From AC-43 sp963728855 (GTDB lineage Bacteria > Actinomycetota > Actinomycetes > Mycobacteriales > Micromonosporaceae), in contig CAVSLN010000001.1 of the NCBI GenBank assembly GCA_963728855.1, forward strand, positions 809,966 to 873,965: a stretch of 64,000 bases of DNA, read 5' to 3'. Below the pieces are notes generated by a model. It was given only the letters and a program-made list of their open reading frames with translations. It was not told the origin of the DNA and made no database searches. How positions within the stretch are numbered: position 1 is the stretch's first letter; every line of letters starts with the position of its first letter. The position numbers and the translations under genes are program-made. Shown here in pieces: positions 8,347 through 17,386 of the stretch.

Positions 8347-8636
8347 GATGGCTCCCGGGATGGCCATGGCTGGATGGTGGACGCGACAGACGGGTCACGG
8401 CCGACCGCCGCCGCCCACCCCACGCCCGGCCGCTACCGCGCGACCCGGGACGGGGGACCGGTCAGTGGCGCTGACTATCGGACCCGGCCGTATGACTCGG
8501 AGGATCGCTATCTCGCACAGCGATCACCTCCTCGAGCCGGGCCGGATGGGAACCGGCATACATCCTACCCGAGTGGCGGCTGTCGGACGGCAGCGCCTAG
8601 TCTCCTGACGTCCCTACGATCGCGGGAGGAGTCGCC
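8347..8636. other. Intergenic region before fabG
   Basis: 290 bases. I see no gene. The ribosome binding site GGGAGGA (8624-8630) for fabG is at its right end. In mycobacteria the mabA-inhA promoter lies in the equivalent place, but I cannot identify -35/-10 elements here with confidence. Confidence 0.3.
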
Positions 8637-9349
8637 GTGGCACGCACCGTGCTGGTCACCGGGGGGAACCGGGGGATCGGCCTGGCCATCGCGCAGGCGT
8701 TCGCGAAGCAGGGCGACCGGGTGGCGGTGACCCACCGGGGCGCCGGCGTCCCCGAGGGCGACCTGTTCGGGGTGCGGTGCGACATCACCGACCCGGCCGC
8801 CGTCGACGCCGCGTTCACCGCCGTCGAGGCCGAGCTGGGCCCGGTGGAGGTACTGGTGGCCAACGCCGGGATCACCGACGACACCCTGCTGCTGCGGATG
8901 TCCGAGGAGCAGTTCGGCCGGGTACTGGAGACCAACCTCACCGGCGCGTTCCTGGCGGTGCGCCAAGCGGGCCAGCGCCAAGATGCTGCGCGCCAGGTGG
9001 GGCCGGATGATCTTCATCTCGTCGGTCGTGGGCCTCTCCGGCGGCGCCGGCCAGGTCAACTACGCGGCCAGCAAGGCCGGGCTGGTCGGCTGGCCCGCTC
9101 GATCACCCGGGAGCTGGGCACCCGCAACATCACCGCGAACGTGGTGGCGCCCGGGTTCGTCGAGACCGACATGACCGCCGGGCTCGCCGAGGACCTCAAG
9201 GCAGCAGTACCTCAAGCCGATCCCGGCCGGTCGGTTCGCCCAGCCGGACGAGGTCGCCGGCAGCGGTCACCTGGCTGGCGGGCGACGCGGCCGGCTACGT
9301 GACCGGCGCGGTCATCCCGGTCGACGGCGGCATTGGCATGGGCCACTGA
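8637..9349 (+). pseudogene. fabG: 3-oxoacyl-ACP reductase FabG (MabA), frame broken by four indels
   Basis: GTG at 8637 after GGGAGGA. Translating across frames gives a complete SDR: cofactor site TGGNRGIG, NAGITDD, catalytic Ser in FISSVVGLSGG, YxxxK as NYAASK, and the end GAVIPVDGGIGMGH with TGA at 9347. The frame moves near 8972 (+1), 9091 (-1), 9200 (+1) and 9263 (+1). All motifs survive and nothing else is degraded, so sequencing or assembly error is at least as likely as a real pseudogene; this reductase is needed for fatty-acid/FAS-II elongation. 20 bases before the enoyl reductase, as in the mycobacterial mabA-inhA operon. Confidence 0.8.
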
Positions 9350-9369
9350 CCGCCGAAGGAGTACGAACA

Positions 9370-10140
9370 GTGTCTGGACTGCTGGCCGGCAAGCGGCTGC
9401 TCGTCACCGGCGTCATCACCGACCAGTCGATCGCCTTCTCGGTGGCCAAGCTCGCCCAGGAGCAGGGCGCGACCGTGGTGCTCACCGGGTTCGGCCGGCT
9501 CTCCCTGGTCGAGCGGATCGCCAAGCGGCTGCCCGCCGAGGCGCCGGTGATCGAGCTGGACGTCACCAACGAGGAGCACCTGGCCGCTCTGCCCGACAAG
9601 GTCCGCGAGCACGTCGACGGGCTGGACGGCGTGGTGCACTCGATCGGGTTCGCGCCGCAGAGCTGCCTCGGCGGCGGGTTCCTCGACGCCCCCTGGGAGG
9701 ACGTGGCCACCGCCCTGCACGTCTCCACGTACTCCTACAAGTCGCTGGCCATGGCCGCGCTGCCGCTGATGTCCGCCGGGGCGGCGCGGTCGTCGGGCTG
9801 ACCTTCGACGCGACCAAGGCGTGGCCGGTCTACGACTGGATGGGCGTGGCCAAGGCCGGCCTGGAGTCGGCCAACCGCTACCTGGCGCTGCACCTGGGCA
9901 AGCAGGGCATCCGCAGCAACCTGGTGTCGGCCGGGCCGCTGCGCACCATGGCCGCCAAGTCGATCCCCGGCTTCGAGCAGTTCGAGGACGCCTGGGCCGC
10001 AGCGGGCGCCGCTGGGCTGGAACCTCACCGACCAGGAGCCGGCCGCGCGGGCCGTGCTGGCGCTGCTGTCCGACTGGTTCCCGGCCACCACCGGCGAGAT
10101 CGTGCACGTCGACGGCGGGTACCACGCGCTGGGCGCGTAG
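9370..10140 (+). pseudogene. inhA: Enoyl-ACP reductase (InhA/FabI type), frame broken
   Basis: GTG start gives MSGLLAGKRLLVTGVITDQS, the glycine-rich NADH site of InhA-type enoyl reductases. Then come LDVTNEEHL, VVHSIGFAPQ, the catalytic YxxxxxxK as YDWMGVAK, NLVSAGPLRTMAAKSIPGF and the end VDGGYHALGA. The frame shifts near 9780 and again near 10000. It would reduce trans-2-enoyl-ACP, the last step of fatty-acid elongation. The indels leave every motif intact; an essential enzyme is unlikely to be dead, so these positions should be treated as suspect sequence. Confidence 0.8.
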
Positions 10141-10210
10141 GGACCTGCTCATGAGCGGAGCGCGCGGCTCGGTCCGCGGGATGAGCGCCGAGAGCGAGAG
10201 CGATGGACTG

Positions 10211-11261
10211 ATGGTCTACGACGCGTTCCTGCTGGTCTCGTTCGGCGGCCCCGAGGGGCCGGATGACGTGCATGCCGTTCCTGCGCAACGTCACCCGGGG
10301 CCGGGGCGTACCCGACGGAGCGGCTGGCCGAGGTCGCCGAGCACTACCAGCACTTCGGCGGGGTGTCGCCGATCAACGCGCAGTGCCGGGAGCTGCTGGC
10401 CGCGCTGCGTGCCGAGCTTCGCCGGCGCACGGCATCGACCTGCCGGTCTACTGGGGCAACCGCAACTGGGACCCGTATGCTCGCCGACACCGTGACGGCA
10501 GCATGCGCGACGACGGGGTCCAGCACGCGCTGGCGTTCGTCACCAGCGCGTACGGCGGCTACTCGTCGTGCCGGCAGTACCAGGAGGACATCGCGCGCGG
10601 CCCGTGCCGCAGGTCGGCGCGGGCGCGCCGGTGATCGACAAGCTGCGGCAGTTCCACGACCACCCCGGGCTTCATCGAGCCGCACGTCGACGCCGTACGG
10701 GCCGCCCTGGCCACCCTCGACCGGCCGCCCGGCGGGCCACCACGCGCCTGGTGTTCACCGCGCACTCCATCCCGACCTCGATGGCGGCGACGGCCGGCCC
10801 GACCGGCGGCCGGTACGAGGCGCAGCTGCGCGAGGTGGCCGCGACTGGTGGCCGCGGCCGCCGCGCCGGACCTGCCGTGGGACCTGGTGTGGCAGAGCCG
10901 CTCCGGGCCGCCGCAGGTGCCGTGGCTGGAGCCGGACGTCAACGACCACCTGACCGCGCTCGCCGACGCCGGTACGACCAGCGTGGTGGTCAGCCCGATC
11001 GGGTTCGTCTCCGACCACCTCGAGGTGGTGTGGGACCTGGACACCGAGGCCGCCGGCACGGCCAAGCGGCTCGGGCTGGACTTCGTCCGGGCGGCCACCC
11101 CGGGCACCGACCCGCGGTTCGTGGCGATGGTCCGGGAGCTGGTCCAGGAGCGGCTGTTACCAGGTACCCCGCGCTCCGCTCTCGGTACGGTCCCGACCTG
11201 GGACTTCTGTGCGCAGGGCTGCTGTCCGGCGGCCGGACCCCGTCGGGCAACATCCGGCTGA
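10211..11261 (+). pseudogene. hemH: Ferrochelatase (coproporphyrin type), multiply frameshifted
   Basis: Start ATG at 10211 (MVYDAFLLVSFGGPEGPDDV); a longer start at 10181 is possible. Across frames one reads HYQHFGGVSPINAQCRELLA, YWGNRNWDP, FVTSAYGGYSSCRQYQEDIA, the catalytic-His segment FTAHSIPTSMA, and WQSRSGPPQVPWLEPDVNDH, then VVSPIGFVSDHLEVVWDLDT. That is a full-length actinobacterial ferrochelatase (iron insertion into coproporphyrin III). At least six one-base insertions (for example near 10271, 10412, 10476, 10668) break the frame. Its place after fabG-inhA matches the mycobacterial gene order. Confidence 0.78.
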
Positions 11262-11274
11262 GAGACTGGGGCGC

Positions 11275-12058
11275 ATGAGCGAACGCAAGCCCGTCGAGTC
11301 CTGGCTGACCGACATGGACGGGGTGCTCGTCCACGAGGGGCGGCCGGTGCCCGGGCGCGCCCGAGTTCATCAACCGGCTGCGCGCCTCCGGCAAGCCGTT
11401 CCTGGTCCTGACCAACAACTCCATCTACACGCCCCGGGACCTGCAGGCCCGGCTCACCCGGATGGGCTTCGACGTAGCCGGAGTCGGCGATCTGGACCTC
11501 GGCGCTGGCCACCGCGCAGTTCCTCGACCGACCAGCGGCCGGACGGCACCGCGTACGTGATCGGCGAGGCCGGGCTGACCACCGCCCTGCACAACGCCGG
11601 CTACATCCTGACCGACATGCGAGCCGGACTACGTGGTGCTGGGGGAGACCCGCACCTACAGCTTCGAGGCGATCACCACGGCCATCCGGCTGATCCTCGA
11701 CGGCGCCCGGTTCATCTGCACCAACCCCGACCCGACCGGCCCGTCCAACGAGGGCGCGCTGCCGGCGGTCGGGTCGGTGGCCGCGCTGATCTCCAAGGCC
11801 ACCGACGTCGAGCCGTACTTCGTGGGCAAGCCCAACCCGATGATGATGCGCTCGGCGCTCAACACGATCGGCGCGCACTCGGAGACCACCGCGATGATCG
11901 GTGACCGGATGGACACCGATGTGCTGTGCGGCCTGGAGGCCGGCCTGGAGACGATCCTGGTGCTGACCGGCATCAGTACGCGCGGCGACATCGACCGCTT
12001 CCCGTACCGGCCGTCCCGGGTCGTCGACTCGGTCGCCGACCTGATCGAGGAGGTCTGA
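11275..12058 (+). pseudogene. HAD-superfamily phosphatase (NagD-like), frameshifted
   Basis: ATG at 11275. The protein reads SWLTDMDGVLVHEG (DxD motif I), FLVLTNNSIYTPRDL (motif II Asn/Ser), GKPNPMMMRSALNTIG (motif III Lys) and AMIGDRMDTDVLCGLEAGL (motif IV). This is the NagD/4-nitrophenylphosphatase type with a C2 cap. Single inserted bases near 11356, 11475, 11526 and 11620 split the first half; the second half from about 11633 is one clean frame to TGA at 12058. Substrate unknown. Confidence 0.75.
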
Positions 12059-12076
12059 CGGGCGCCCGTGGGGTTG

Positions 12077-12862
12077 TCAGACCAGCGGGGCGTTGCAGGC
12101 GGCGGCGAGCGCGCGGCGGCAGGCGGTGGTGAGCGGGCGCAGCGCCTCGTCGCGGCGCTGCGCCTCGTACCCGGTGACCGCGCCGCCCGGGGCGCTCTGC
12201 CCGGCGAGCGCCAGCACCCCGTCGAGTACGGTGGCCCGCGCGTACAGCCGCCGGGCGCGCGCGTCGTACCCGGGCGGCAGGTCCCCGGCGAAGTCCGGCC
12301 TGCGCAGCGTGGCGAGCGCGCCGGCCAGCTCGGGCCGCCACTGCGCCACGTCGAGCCGGGCCAGCGCGGCGGTCGCCTCGGCCAGCGCGGCGCTCAGCTC
12401 GCTCTCCGCCTCGGCCAGGCCGGGGCCGGGCTCGGGCTCGGCGGGCCCGGCGGGCAGCTGGTAGACCCGCCACAGTACGGTCTTGAACACGTCGCCCGAG
12501 CCCGACGTGTGCTGGCGTACCTCGGGCAGGAGCCCGTACCCGCCGGCCAGCACGGCCTCCTCCGCGACCAGCGCGGCGCCGGTGAAGTCGCCGGGGCCGG
12601 GCAGCCCGCGCGGGTCGCCGGGCGCCGGCAGCACGAGCCGGACCCGGTCGGGGTGCAGCGGCGCGAAGAGGCTGAGGATCTCACCAAGTGGCACCTCGGT
12701 CCAGGTGCCGGGAGCGTCGGCCGCGAGGTGCTCCTCGTCCTCGGCGATCTCGGCCGCCACCTCGTCATAGGGCACCAGCCCGGCGCGCCAGGCCCGGACC
12801 CAGGTGACGAAGCGGGTGCTGCGGCGCACCGCGAGGGTCGCCGCCCGCGCTGCGGGGGACAT
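12077..12862 (-). CDS. Conserved hypothetical protein (position of Rv1486c)
   Basis: 261 residues, ATG start. Alpha-helical and Ala/Leu/Glu-rich with no membrane segment or catalytic motif that I recognise. Segments such as TRFVTWVRAWRAGLVPYDEV, TWTEVPLGEILSLF and RVRLVLPAPGDPRGLPGPG suggest a small soluble actinobacterial family. In mycobacteria a hypothetical gene on the opposite strand occupies the same position between hemH and the NfeD gene; I infer orthology from position only. Frame is intact, unlike the genes just before it. Confidence 0.75.
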   Translation of the reverse strand: MSPAARAATLAVRRSTRFVTWVRAWRAGLVPYDEVAAEIAEDEEHLAADAPGTWTEVPLGEILSLFAPLHPDRVRLVLPAPGDPRGLPGPGDFTGAALVAEEAVLAGGYGLLPEVRQHTSGSGDVFKTVLWRVYQLPAGPAEPEPGPGLAEAESELSAALAEATAALARLDVAQWRPELAGALATLRRPDFAGDLPPGYDARARRLYARATVLDGVLALAGQSAPGGAVTGYEAQRRDEALRPLTTACRRALAAACNAPLV

Positions 12863-12945
12863 GCTGGAAAGGGTACGGGCAGGGACGCTCGGTGTCTCGC
12901 CACGCGCCCGTTAGTGTGGTCGCCATCGCGCGGGGAGGCCGGAGG

Positions 12946-13590
12946 ATGGTCGGGCACGGGACCGAGTTCGAGAAGGTCCTCGGGAGGGTGAGCGGGCCGC
13001 TGTCGGTCGAGCTCTGGCGCCTCACCGAGGCCGACCGCCACCGCTGGGAAGGGCTCGCCGCCCGTACCGGGTGGACCGAGGTGGAGTGGTTCGACATCCC
13101 GGGTGCCTTCGCGTGGCGCCGGCAGCTGCCCGGGCTGTGGGAGGTGACCTGGCAGCAGACGTACGACTCGGGCAACCTGCTGGGGATACGGGTCATGCCG
13201 CCCGAGCACCCGCTGGTCTGGCGGCACCAGCTCGTCGACCTGCTCCGGGCGCTGGGCCGTACGCTCGGCCGCGAGGTGGTACTCGTCGACGAGGGCGCCG
13301 GTACGCCCCTGCTGCGCTTCGACCCCGGTACCGACCGGGTGGCCGTCGCGCCCCCGCCCCGTGCCGTGGTACCCGACCGTCCGGCGTACCCGCTGTGCTG
13401 CCCGACCATGGACCGCCAGTTCAGCGAGCCGTGTACCACCTGCCCGGACCCGTACTCCTGCCCCGACACGCTCGTCGTGTACGACGCCGGCGCCGACGCG
13501 TACGCCCTGCCGGTCCGCGACGGTGGCACGTCCCGCAGCGCCATCGGGTACTGCCCCTGGTGCGGCGCGGCTCTCCCACCCGCGCGCTGA
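12946..13590 (+). CDS. Cys-rich zinc-ribbon protein, DUF6980-like
   Basis: 214 residues from ATG at 12946, directly preceded by GGAGG; the longer frame upstream is less likely. The N-terminal ~120 residues are soluble (LWEVTWQQTYDSGNLLG). The C-terminal part carries LCCPTMDRQFSEPCTTCPDP, YSCPDTLVVYD and a closing CPWCGAALP, i.e. seven or more cysteines forming a rubredoxin-like or zinc-ribbon module. The CC-x-C-x2-C ... CPWCG arrangement matches small DUF6980-type proteins, here fused to an extra domain. Function unknown. Confidence 0.7.
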   Translation: MVGHGTEFEKVLGRVSGPLSVELWRLTEADRHRWEGLAARTGWTEVEWFDIPGAFAWRRQLPGLWEVTWQQTYDSGNLLGIRVMPPEHPLVWRHQLVDLLRALGRTLGREVVLVDEGAGTPLLRFDPGTDRVAVAPPPRAVVPDRPAYPLCCPTMDRQFSEPCTTCPDPYSCPDTLVVYDAGADAYALPVRDGGTSRSAIGYCPWCGAALPPAR

Positions 13591-13610
13591 GCCGCACTAC
13601 CGTCAGACCC

Positions 13611-14405
13611 GTGTATGGGGAGGACGTACTGGCGCGCGACTGGCGGCGCCGCAAGGCGGTACCGGAGCGCGACGCCGAGCCGGACCTCGTGGTCGAGGAC
13701 GCCGAGTCCGGCTTCTGCGGTGCGGTGGTCGGCTTCGAGGCGGGCGCGGTCGTGCTGGAGGACCGCTTCGGCAAGCGGCGCAACTTCCCGCTCGTACCGG
13801 CGGCGTTCCTGCTCGACGGGCAGCCGGTCACGCTGCGCCGCCCGCGGGCCGCGGCGCCGGTCCAGCAACGACGGACGGCGAGCGGCTCGGTCGCCGTACC
13901 CGACCAGCCGGCCCGGGTCGCGCGGGCCAGCCGGATCTGGGTGGAGGGCAGCCACGACGCCGCGCTCGTCGAGCGGGTCTGGGGCGACGACCTGCGCGTG
14001 GAAGGCGTCGTGGTGGAGCCGCTCGACGGGATCGACGGGCTGCCCGAAGCGGTACGGGCCTTCGGGCCCGGGCCGGGTCGCCGGCTCGGCGTGCTGGTCG
14101 ACCACCTGGTACCGGGCAGCAAGGAGAGCCGGATCGTGGCGGCCGTGACCTCCCCTGACGTACTTGTCACCGGGCACCCGTACGTCGACGTGTGGCAGGC
14201 GGTGAAGCCGGCCCGGCTCGGCATCCGGGCCTGGCCGCAGGTACCGCCCGGGCAGCCGTGGAAGGAGGGCGTGTGCGCCGCGCTGGGGGTTGCCCAGCCG
14301 GCCGACCTGTGGCGCCGGATCCTGTCCACGGTGCGCGACTACAAGGACGTGGAGACCCCGCTGGTCAACTCGATGGAACGCCTGATCGACTTCGTCACCG
14401 GCTGA
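13611..14405 (+). CDS. DUF3097 family protein
   Basis: 264 residues from GTG at 13611. The conserved features of this actinobacterial family are all present: LARDWRRRKAVPE, VVEDAESGFCGAVVG, RFGKRRNFPL, then RIWVEGSHDAALVERVWGDD and GVLVDHLVPGSKESRI. The VEG-HDA...DHLVPGSKE arrangement resembles a Toprim-like fold (acidic residues after beta strands), which would suggest nucleic-acid processing, but this is inference. Complete, 20 bases after the zinc-ribbon gene. Confidence 0.85.
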   Translation: MYGEDVLARDWRRRKAVPERDAEPDLVVEDAESGFCGAVVGFEAGAVVLEDRFGKRRNFPLVPAAFLLDGQPVTLRRPRAAAPVQQRRTASGSVAVPDQPARVARASRIWVEGSHDAALVERVWGDDLRVEGVVVEPLDGIDGLPEAVRAFGPGPGRRLGVLVDHLVPGSKESRIVAAVTSPDVLVTGHPYVDVWQAVKPARLGIRAWPQVPPGQPWKEGVCAALGVAQPADLWRRILSTVRDYKDVETPLVNSMERLIDFVTG

Positions 14406-14406
14406 G

Positions 14407-15720
14407 CTACGCGGTCGCCCAGGGATCGCGGGTGAACACGAACGTCGCGATGTCCAGGGCGAGGACGGCGCCGCTGCGCGCCCGCCGTACCGTCAGGATC
14501 TCCCCTTCGTTCATCCCCGAGCGGCCGCGCCACCGGTCCGTACCCTCCGGGGTGAACCGCCACCGCGCGGTCGGGTCGGCGACCGGGTAGATCACCAGCT
14601 CCCGGCTGCCCGCCTCCCACGCCGCCTCGAACTCCTTGCCCATCCACCACCACCGGCCGGTCAGCGGCTCGATCTCCGGCGGCGGCGCGGCACCCGGCCG
14701 CCACTGCGCCACCGCCACGGGCTCGCGGTCCAGCACGGTGGCCAGCAGCCGTCCGCCCAGCGCGGCGATCGAGCTCCCGGCCAGGGTGTACGCGTTCGTG
14801 AACGCCACCACCCCGGTACGGGACGGCCGGTGCACCACGAGCACCGCCAGGTACCCGGGCATCGAGCCGGTGTGCCCGGCGAACACCCGTTCCCCCTTGC
14901 GCCACAGCTGCAGCCCGAGCCCGTGCCCACCGCTCCAGCGGTCCGGGTCGGCGATCGCCACCGGTACGTACATCTGGGCCACCGAGGCCGGGGCCAGCAC
15001 CGCCGGTACGGGGTCGGTCAGGAAGGCCGCCCACTTCGCCAGGTCGGCGGCCGTCGACCAGTACTGGCCGGCCGGCGCCATCGCGCCCGCGTCGTGCCGG
15101 GGCTCCTCGCGCAGCGTGCCGTGCCACGGGTGCACCACGTACCCCCGGGCGAACGGCTCGGTGGCGTGGTAGGTCGTGCGGTCCATGCCGAGCGGCTCCA
15201 GCAGGCGTTTGCCGGCCAGGGCCGCCCAGGGCTCGCCGGTGATCCGCTCGAGGAGCGCGCCGAGCAGCCCGTACGCGAGGTTGGAGTAGTGGTACGTCCG
15301 GTACGGCGGGAGTGCGGCTTTGTGGGGCGTGAGGTCCGAGAGCAGCCGGTCCACCTCGACGCCGGGCGACCGCTCCCACCACTCGCCGTCCGGCTCGCGC
15401 TGCAGCCCCCCGACGTGCGCGAGCAGCTGCCGCAGGGTGACCCCGCCGGCGGGGGTACCGGGCAGGTGCCGGTCGAGCCGGTCGTCGAGGGAGAGCCGGT
15501 CCTCGTCGCGTAACCGTAGGACGAGCGCGGCGGTGAGGGTCTTGGAGATCGAGCCGATCCGGTACTGGGTGTCCGGGTCGGGCCGGGGGAGGTCACCGGC
15601 GCCGGTGAAGTGGGCCAGCGTACCGTCCCGGACCACCGCGGCGAGGAGGGAGGGCACCCGACCGGCCGCCTGCGCCCGCGCGACGATCTCGTCGAACCGC
15701 CGGATGGTCTCGGGCAGCAT
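14407..15720 (-). CDS. Serine hydrolase, beta-lactamase/penicillin-binding family (class C-like)
   Basis: 437 residues from the ATG at 15720, chosen because GGGAGG stands eight bases upstream; a GTG/ATG 30 bases earlier is possible. Motifs: SISK (S-x-x-K nucleophile) in YRIGSISKTLTAALVLRL, YSN (Y-x-N) in YHYSNLAYGLLGALLERI, and HTGSMPGY. A C-terminal lipocalin-like part (PLTGRWWWMGKEFE) follows. No signal peptide, so likely cytoplasmic esterase/peptidase rather than a resistance enzyme. Ends tail to tail with DUF3097. Confidence 0.87.
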   Translation of the reverse strand: MLPETIRRFDEIVARAQAAGRVPSLLAAVVRDGTLAHFTGAGDLPRPDPDTQYRIGSISKTLTAALVLRLRDEDRLSLDDRLDRHLPGTPAGGVTLRQLLAHVGGLQREPDGEWWERSPGVEVDRLLSDLTPHKAALPPYRTYHYSNLAYGLLGALLERITGEPWAALAGKRLLEPLGMDRTTYHATEPFARGYVVHPWHGTLREEPRHDAGAMAPAGQYWSTAADLAKWAAFLTDPVPAVLAPASVAQMYVPVAIADPDRWSGGHGLGLQLWRKGERVFAGHTGSMPGYLAVLVVHRPSRTGVVAFTNAYTLAGSSIAALGGRLLATVLDREPVAVAQWRPGAAPPPEIEPLTGRWWWMGKEFEAAWEAGSRELVIYPVADPTARWRFTPEGTDRWRGRSGMNEGEILTVRRARSGAVLALDIATFVFTRDPWATA

Positions 15721-15826
15721 GCGTACGCCCTCCCGCTCGTCTGTGCGCAAACCCTATCCGCTGGCGCCGCCGCCTGGGCCGGCAAGGGGATCGCTGGGGG
15801 GTGCACCGGCGTGACACGATCAGGTT

Positions 15827-16252
15827 GTGGCGTGGATATGGTTCGTGGTCGGCGTGGCCCTCGTCATCGCCGAGGTGTTCACCACCACCTTCGTCTTGAT
15901 CATGTTTGCGGCGGGCGCGATAGCCGCGGCCGCCGCCGCGGCCATCGGGCTTCCGCTATGGGCGCAGGCGCTGGTGTTCGCCGCGGTCTCGGCGGCGGCG
16001 CTGGTCGGGGTACGCCCGCTGATCCAGCGGCGCCTGCACCGTAGCTCCGATCCGGCACCGGTGGGCCTCGCCGCGATCGAGGGGGCGGCCGGGCTGGTGC
16101 TGGAGCGGGTCGACGCCGACCACGGGCTGATCAAGATCGACGGCGAGATGTGGAGTGCTCGTCCGTACGACGCGACCCAGGTTATCGAGCCTGGTGAGCG
16201 CGTACGGGTCATAGAGATCAAGGGCGCGATGGTCCTTGTCTGGAGGGAGTAG
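15827..16252 (+). CDS. NfeD-like membrane protein
   Basis: 141 residues. Two or three membrane helices (about 3-24, 26-45 and 48-64) and a C-terminal OB-fold (GAAGLVLERVDADHGLIKID then GEMWSARPYD and GERVRVIEIKGAMVLVW), the standard short NfeD architecture. It partners the SPFH protein encoded three bases downstream. Together they organise membrane microdomains. Same arrangement as Rv1487-Rv1488. Confidence 0.9.
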   Translation: MAWIWFVVGVALVIAEVFTTTFVLIMFAAGAIAAAAAAAIGLPLWAQALVFAAVSAAALVGVRPLIQRRLHRSSDPAPVGLAAIEGAAGLVLERVDADHGLIKIDGEMWSARPYDATQVIEPGERVRVIEIKGAMVLVWRE

Positions 16253-16254
16253 CG

Positions 16255-17310
16255 GTGGAACCGCTCGGAATACTACTGGCGCTGGTCGCCGGGTTCATCG
16301 TGCTGTTCGTGGTCATCACGCTGATCCGGGCGGTACGGATAGTGCCGCAGCAACGGATGGACGTGGTGGAGCGGCTCGGCCGGTACCACCGCACGCTGTC
16401 CCCGGGGATGACGCTGCTGGCGCCGTTCATCGACTCGGTGCGCACCAAGGTGGACATGCGTGAGCAGGTGGTGAGCTTCCCGCCCCAGCCGGTGATCACC
16501 TCGGACAACCTCGTCGTGTCCATCGATACAGTTCTCTACTTCAAGGTGGTCGACCCGGTCCGGGCCACGTACGAGATCGCCAACTTCCTCCAGGCGATCG
16601 AGCAGCTGACCGTCACGACCCTGCGGAACGTGATCGGCTCCATGGACCTGGAGAAGGCGCTGACCAGCCGGGACGAGATCAACCGGCACCTGTCCGGCGT
16701 GCTCGACGAGACCACCGGGCGCTGGGGCATCAAGGTGACCCGGGTGGAGATCAAGGCGATCGAGCCGCCGCCGTCGATCCGGGACTCGATGGAGAAGCAG
16801 ATGCGCGCCGAGCGCGACCGCCGCGCCGCTATCCTGACCGCGGAGGGCGTCAAGCAGTCGCAGATCCTTACCGCGGACGGCGACCGGCAGGGCGCGATCC
16901 TGCGCGCACAGGGCGAGCGGGAGGCGCGCATCCTGCAGGCCGAGGGCCAGGCGAAGGCGATCCAGACGGTCTTCAACGCGGTACACACCGCCAACCCCGA
17001 CTCCAAGGTGCTGGCCTACCAGTACCTGCAGGCGTTGCCGCAGATCGCGGCCGGGCAGTCCAACAAGGTGTGGATCATTCCGGCCGAGCTGACCAAGGCC
17101 CTCGAAGGGATCGGCGGGGCGCTGGGCAACCTGATCCCGGACACCGGCGGCCCGGTGACCACCGAGCCGGTCGAGGAGGCCAACCAGGCGGCGATCGACG
17201 ACGCCCTAGCCGAGGCGAGGGCGGTCGCGGCGGAGACCGAGAAGGAGGCGGTACGGGGCATCGCGGCGGCCCCGACCTACCAGCCGCAGCGCCCGCCCCA
17301 ACAAACATAG
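16255..17310 (+). CDS. SPFH/band 7 domain protein (stomatin-like)
   Basis: 351 residues, GTG start. One N-terminal membrane helix (about 5-25), then a PHB domain (RIVPQQRMDVVERLGRYHRT, PGMTLLAPFIDSVRTKVDMR, then PQPVITSDNLVVSIDTVLYF), a long coiled coil rich in Glu/Arg/Gln (MRAERDRRAAILTAEG through AEGQAKAIQ) and a Pro-rich tail. This is the stomatin/paraslipin type forming large oligomers at the inner membrane with NfeD. A weak hairpin after the stop (GCGGC/GCCGC, about 17314-17330) could end the transcript. Confidence 0.92.
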   Translation: MEPLGILLALVAGFIVLFVVITLIRAVRIVPQQRMDVVERLGRYHRTLSPGMTLLAPFIDSVRTKVDMREQVVSFPPQPVITSDNLVVSIDTVLYFKVVDPVRATYEIANFLQAIEQLTVTTLRNVIGSMDLEKALTSRDEINRHLSGVLDETTGRWGIKVTRVEIKAIEPPPSIRDSMEKQMRAERDRRAAILTAEGVKQSQILTADGDRQGAILRAQGEREARILQAEGQAKAIQTVFNAVHTANPDSKVLAYQYLQALPQIAAGQSNKVWIIPAELTKALEGIGGALGNLIPDTGGPVTTEPVEEANQAAIDDALAEARAVAAETEKEAVRGIAAAPTYQPQRPPQQT

Positions 17311-17386
17311 TGCGGCGGAACGCCGCTCCTCCCGTGAGGATCACCTGACGGACAGGTCGCACCGGGCACCCGGCCACAATGACCGG

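Noticed and set aside
9370..12058. True pseudogene cluster as the preferred reading
   Set aside because: Purely indel-type damage, mostly one-base insertions, with every catalytic motif intact in likely essential genes fits sequence error better; kept open as a finding.
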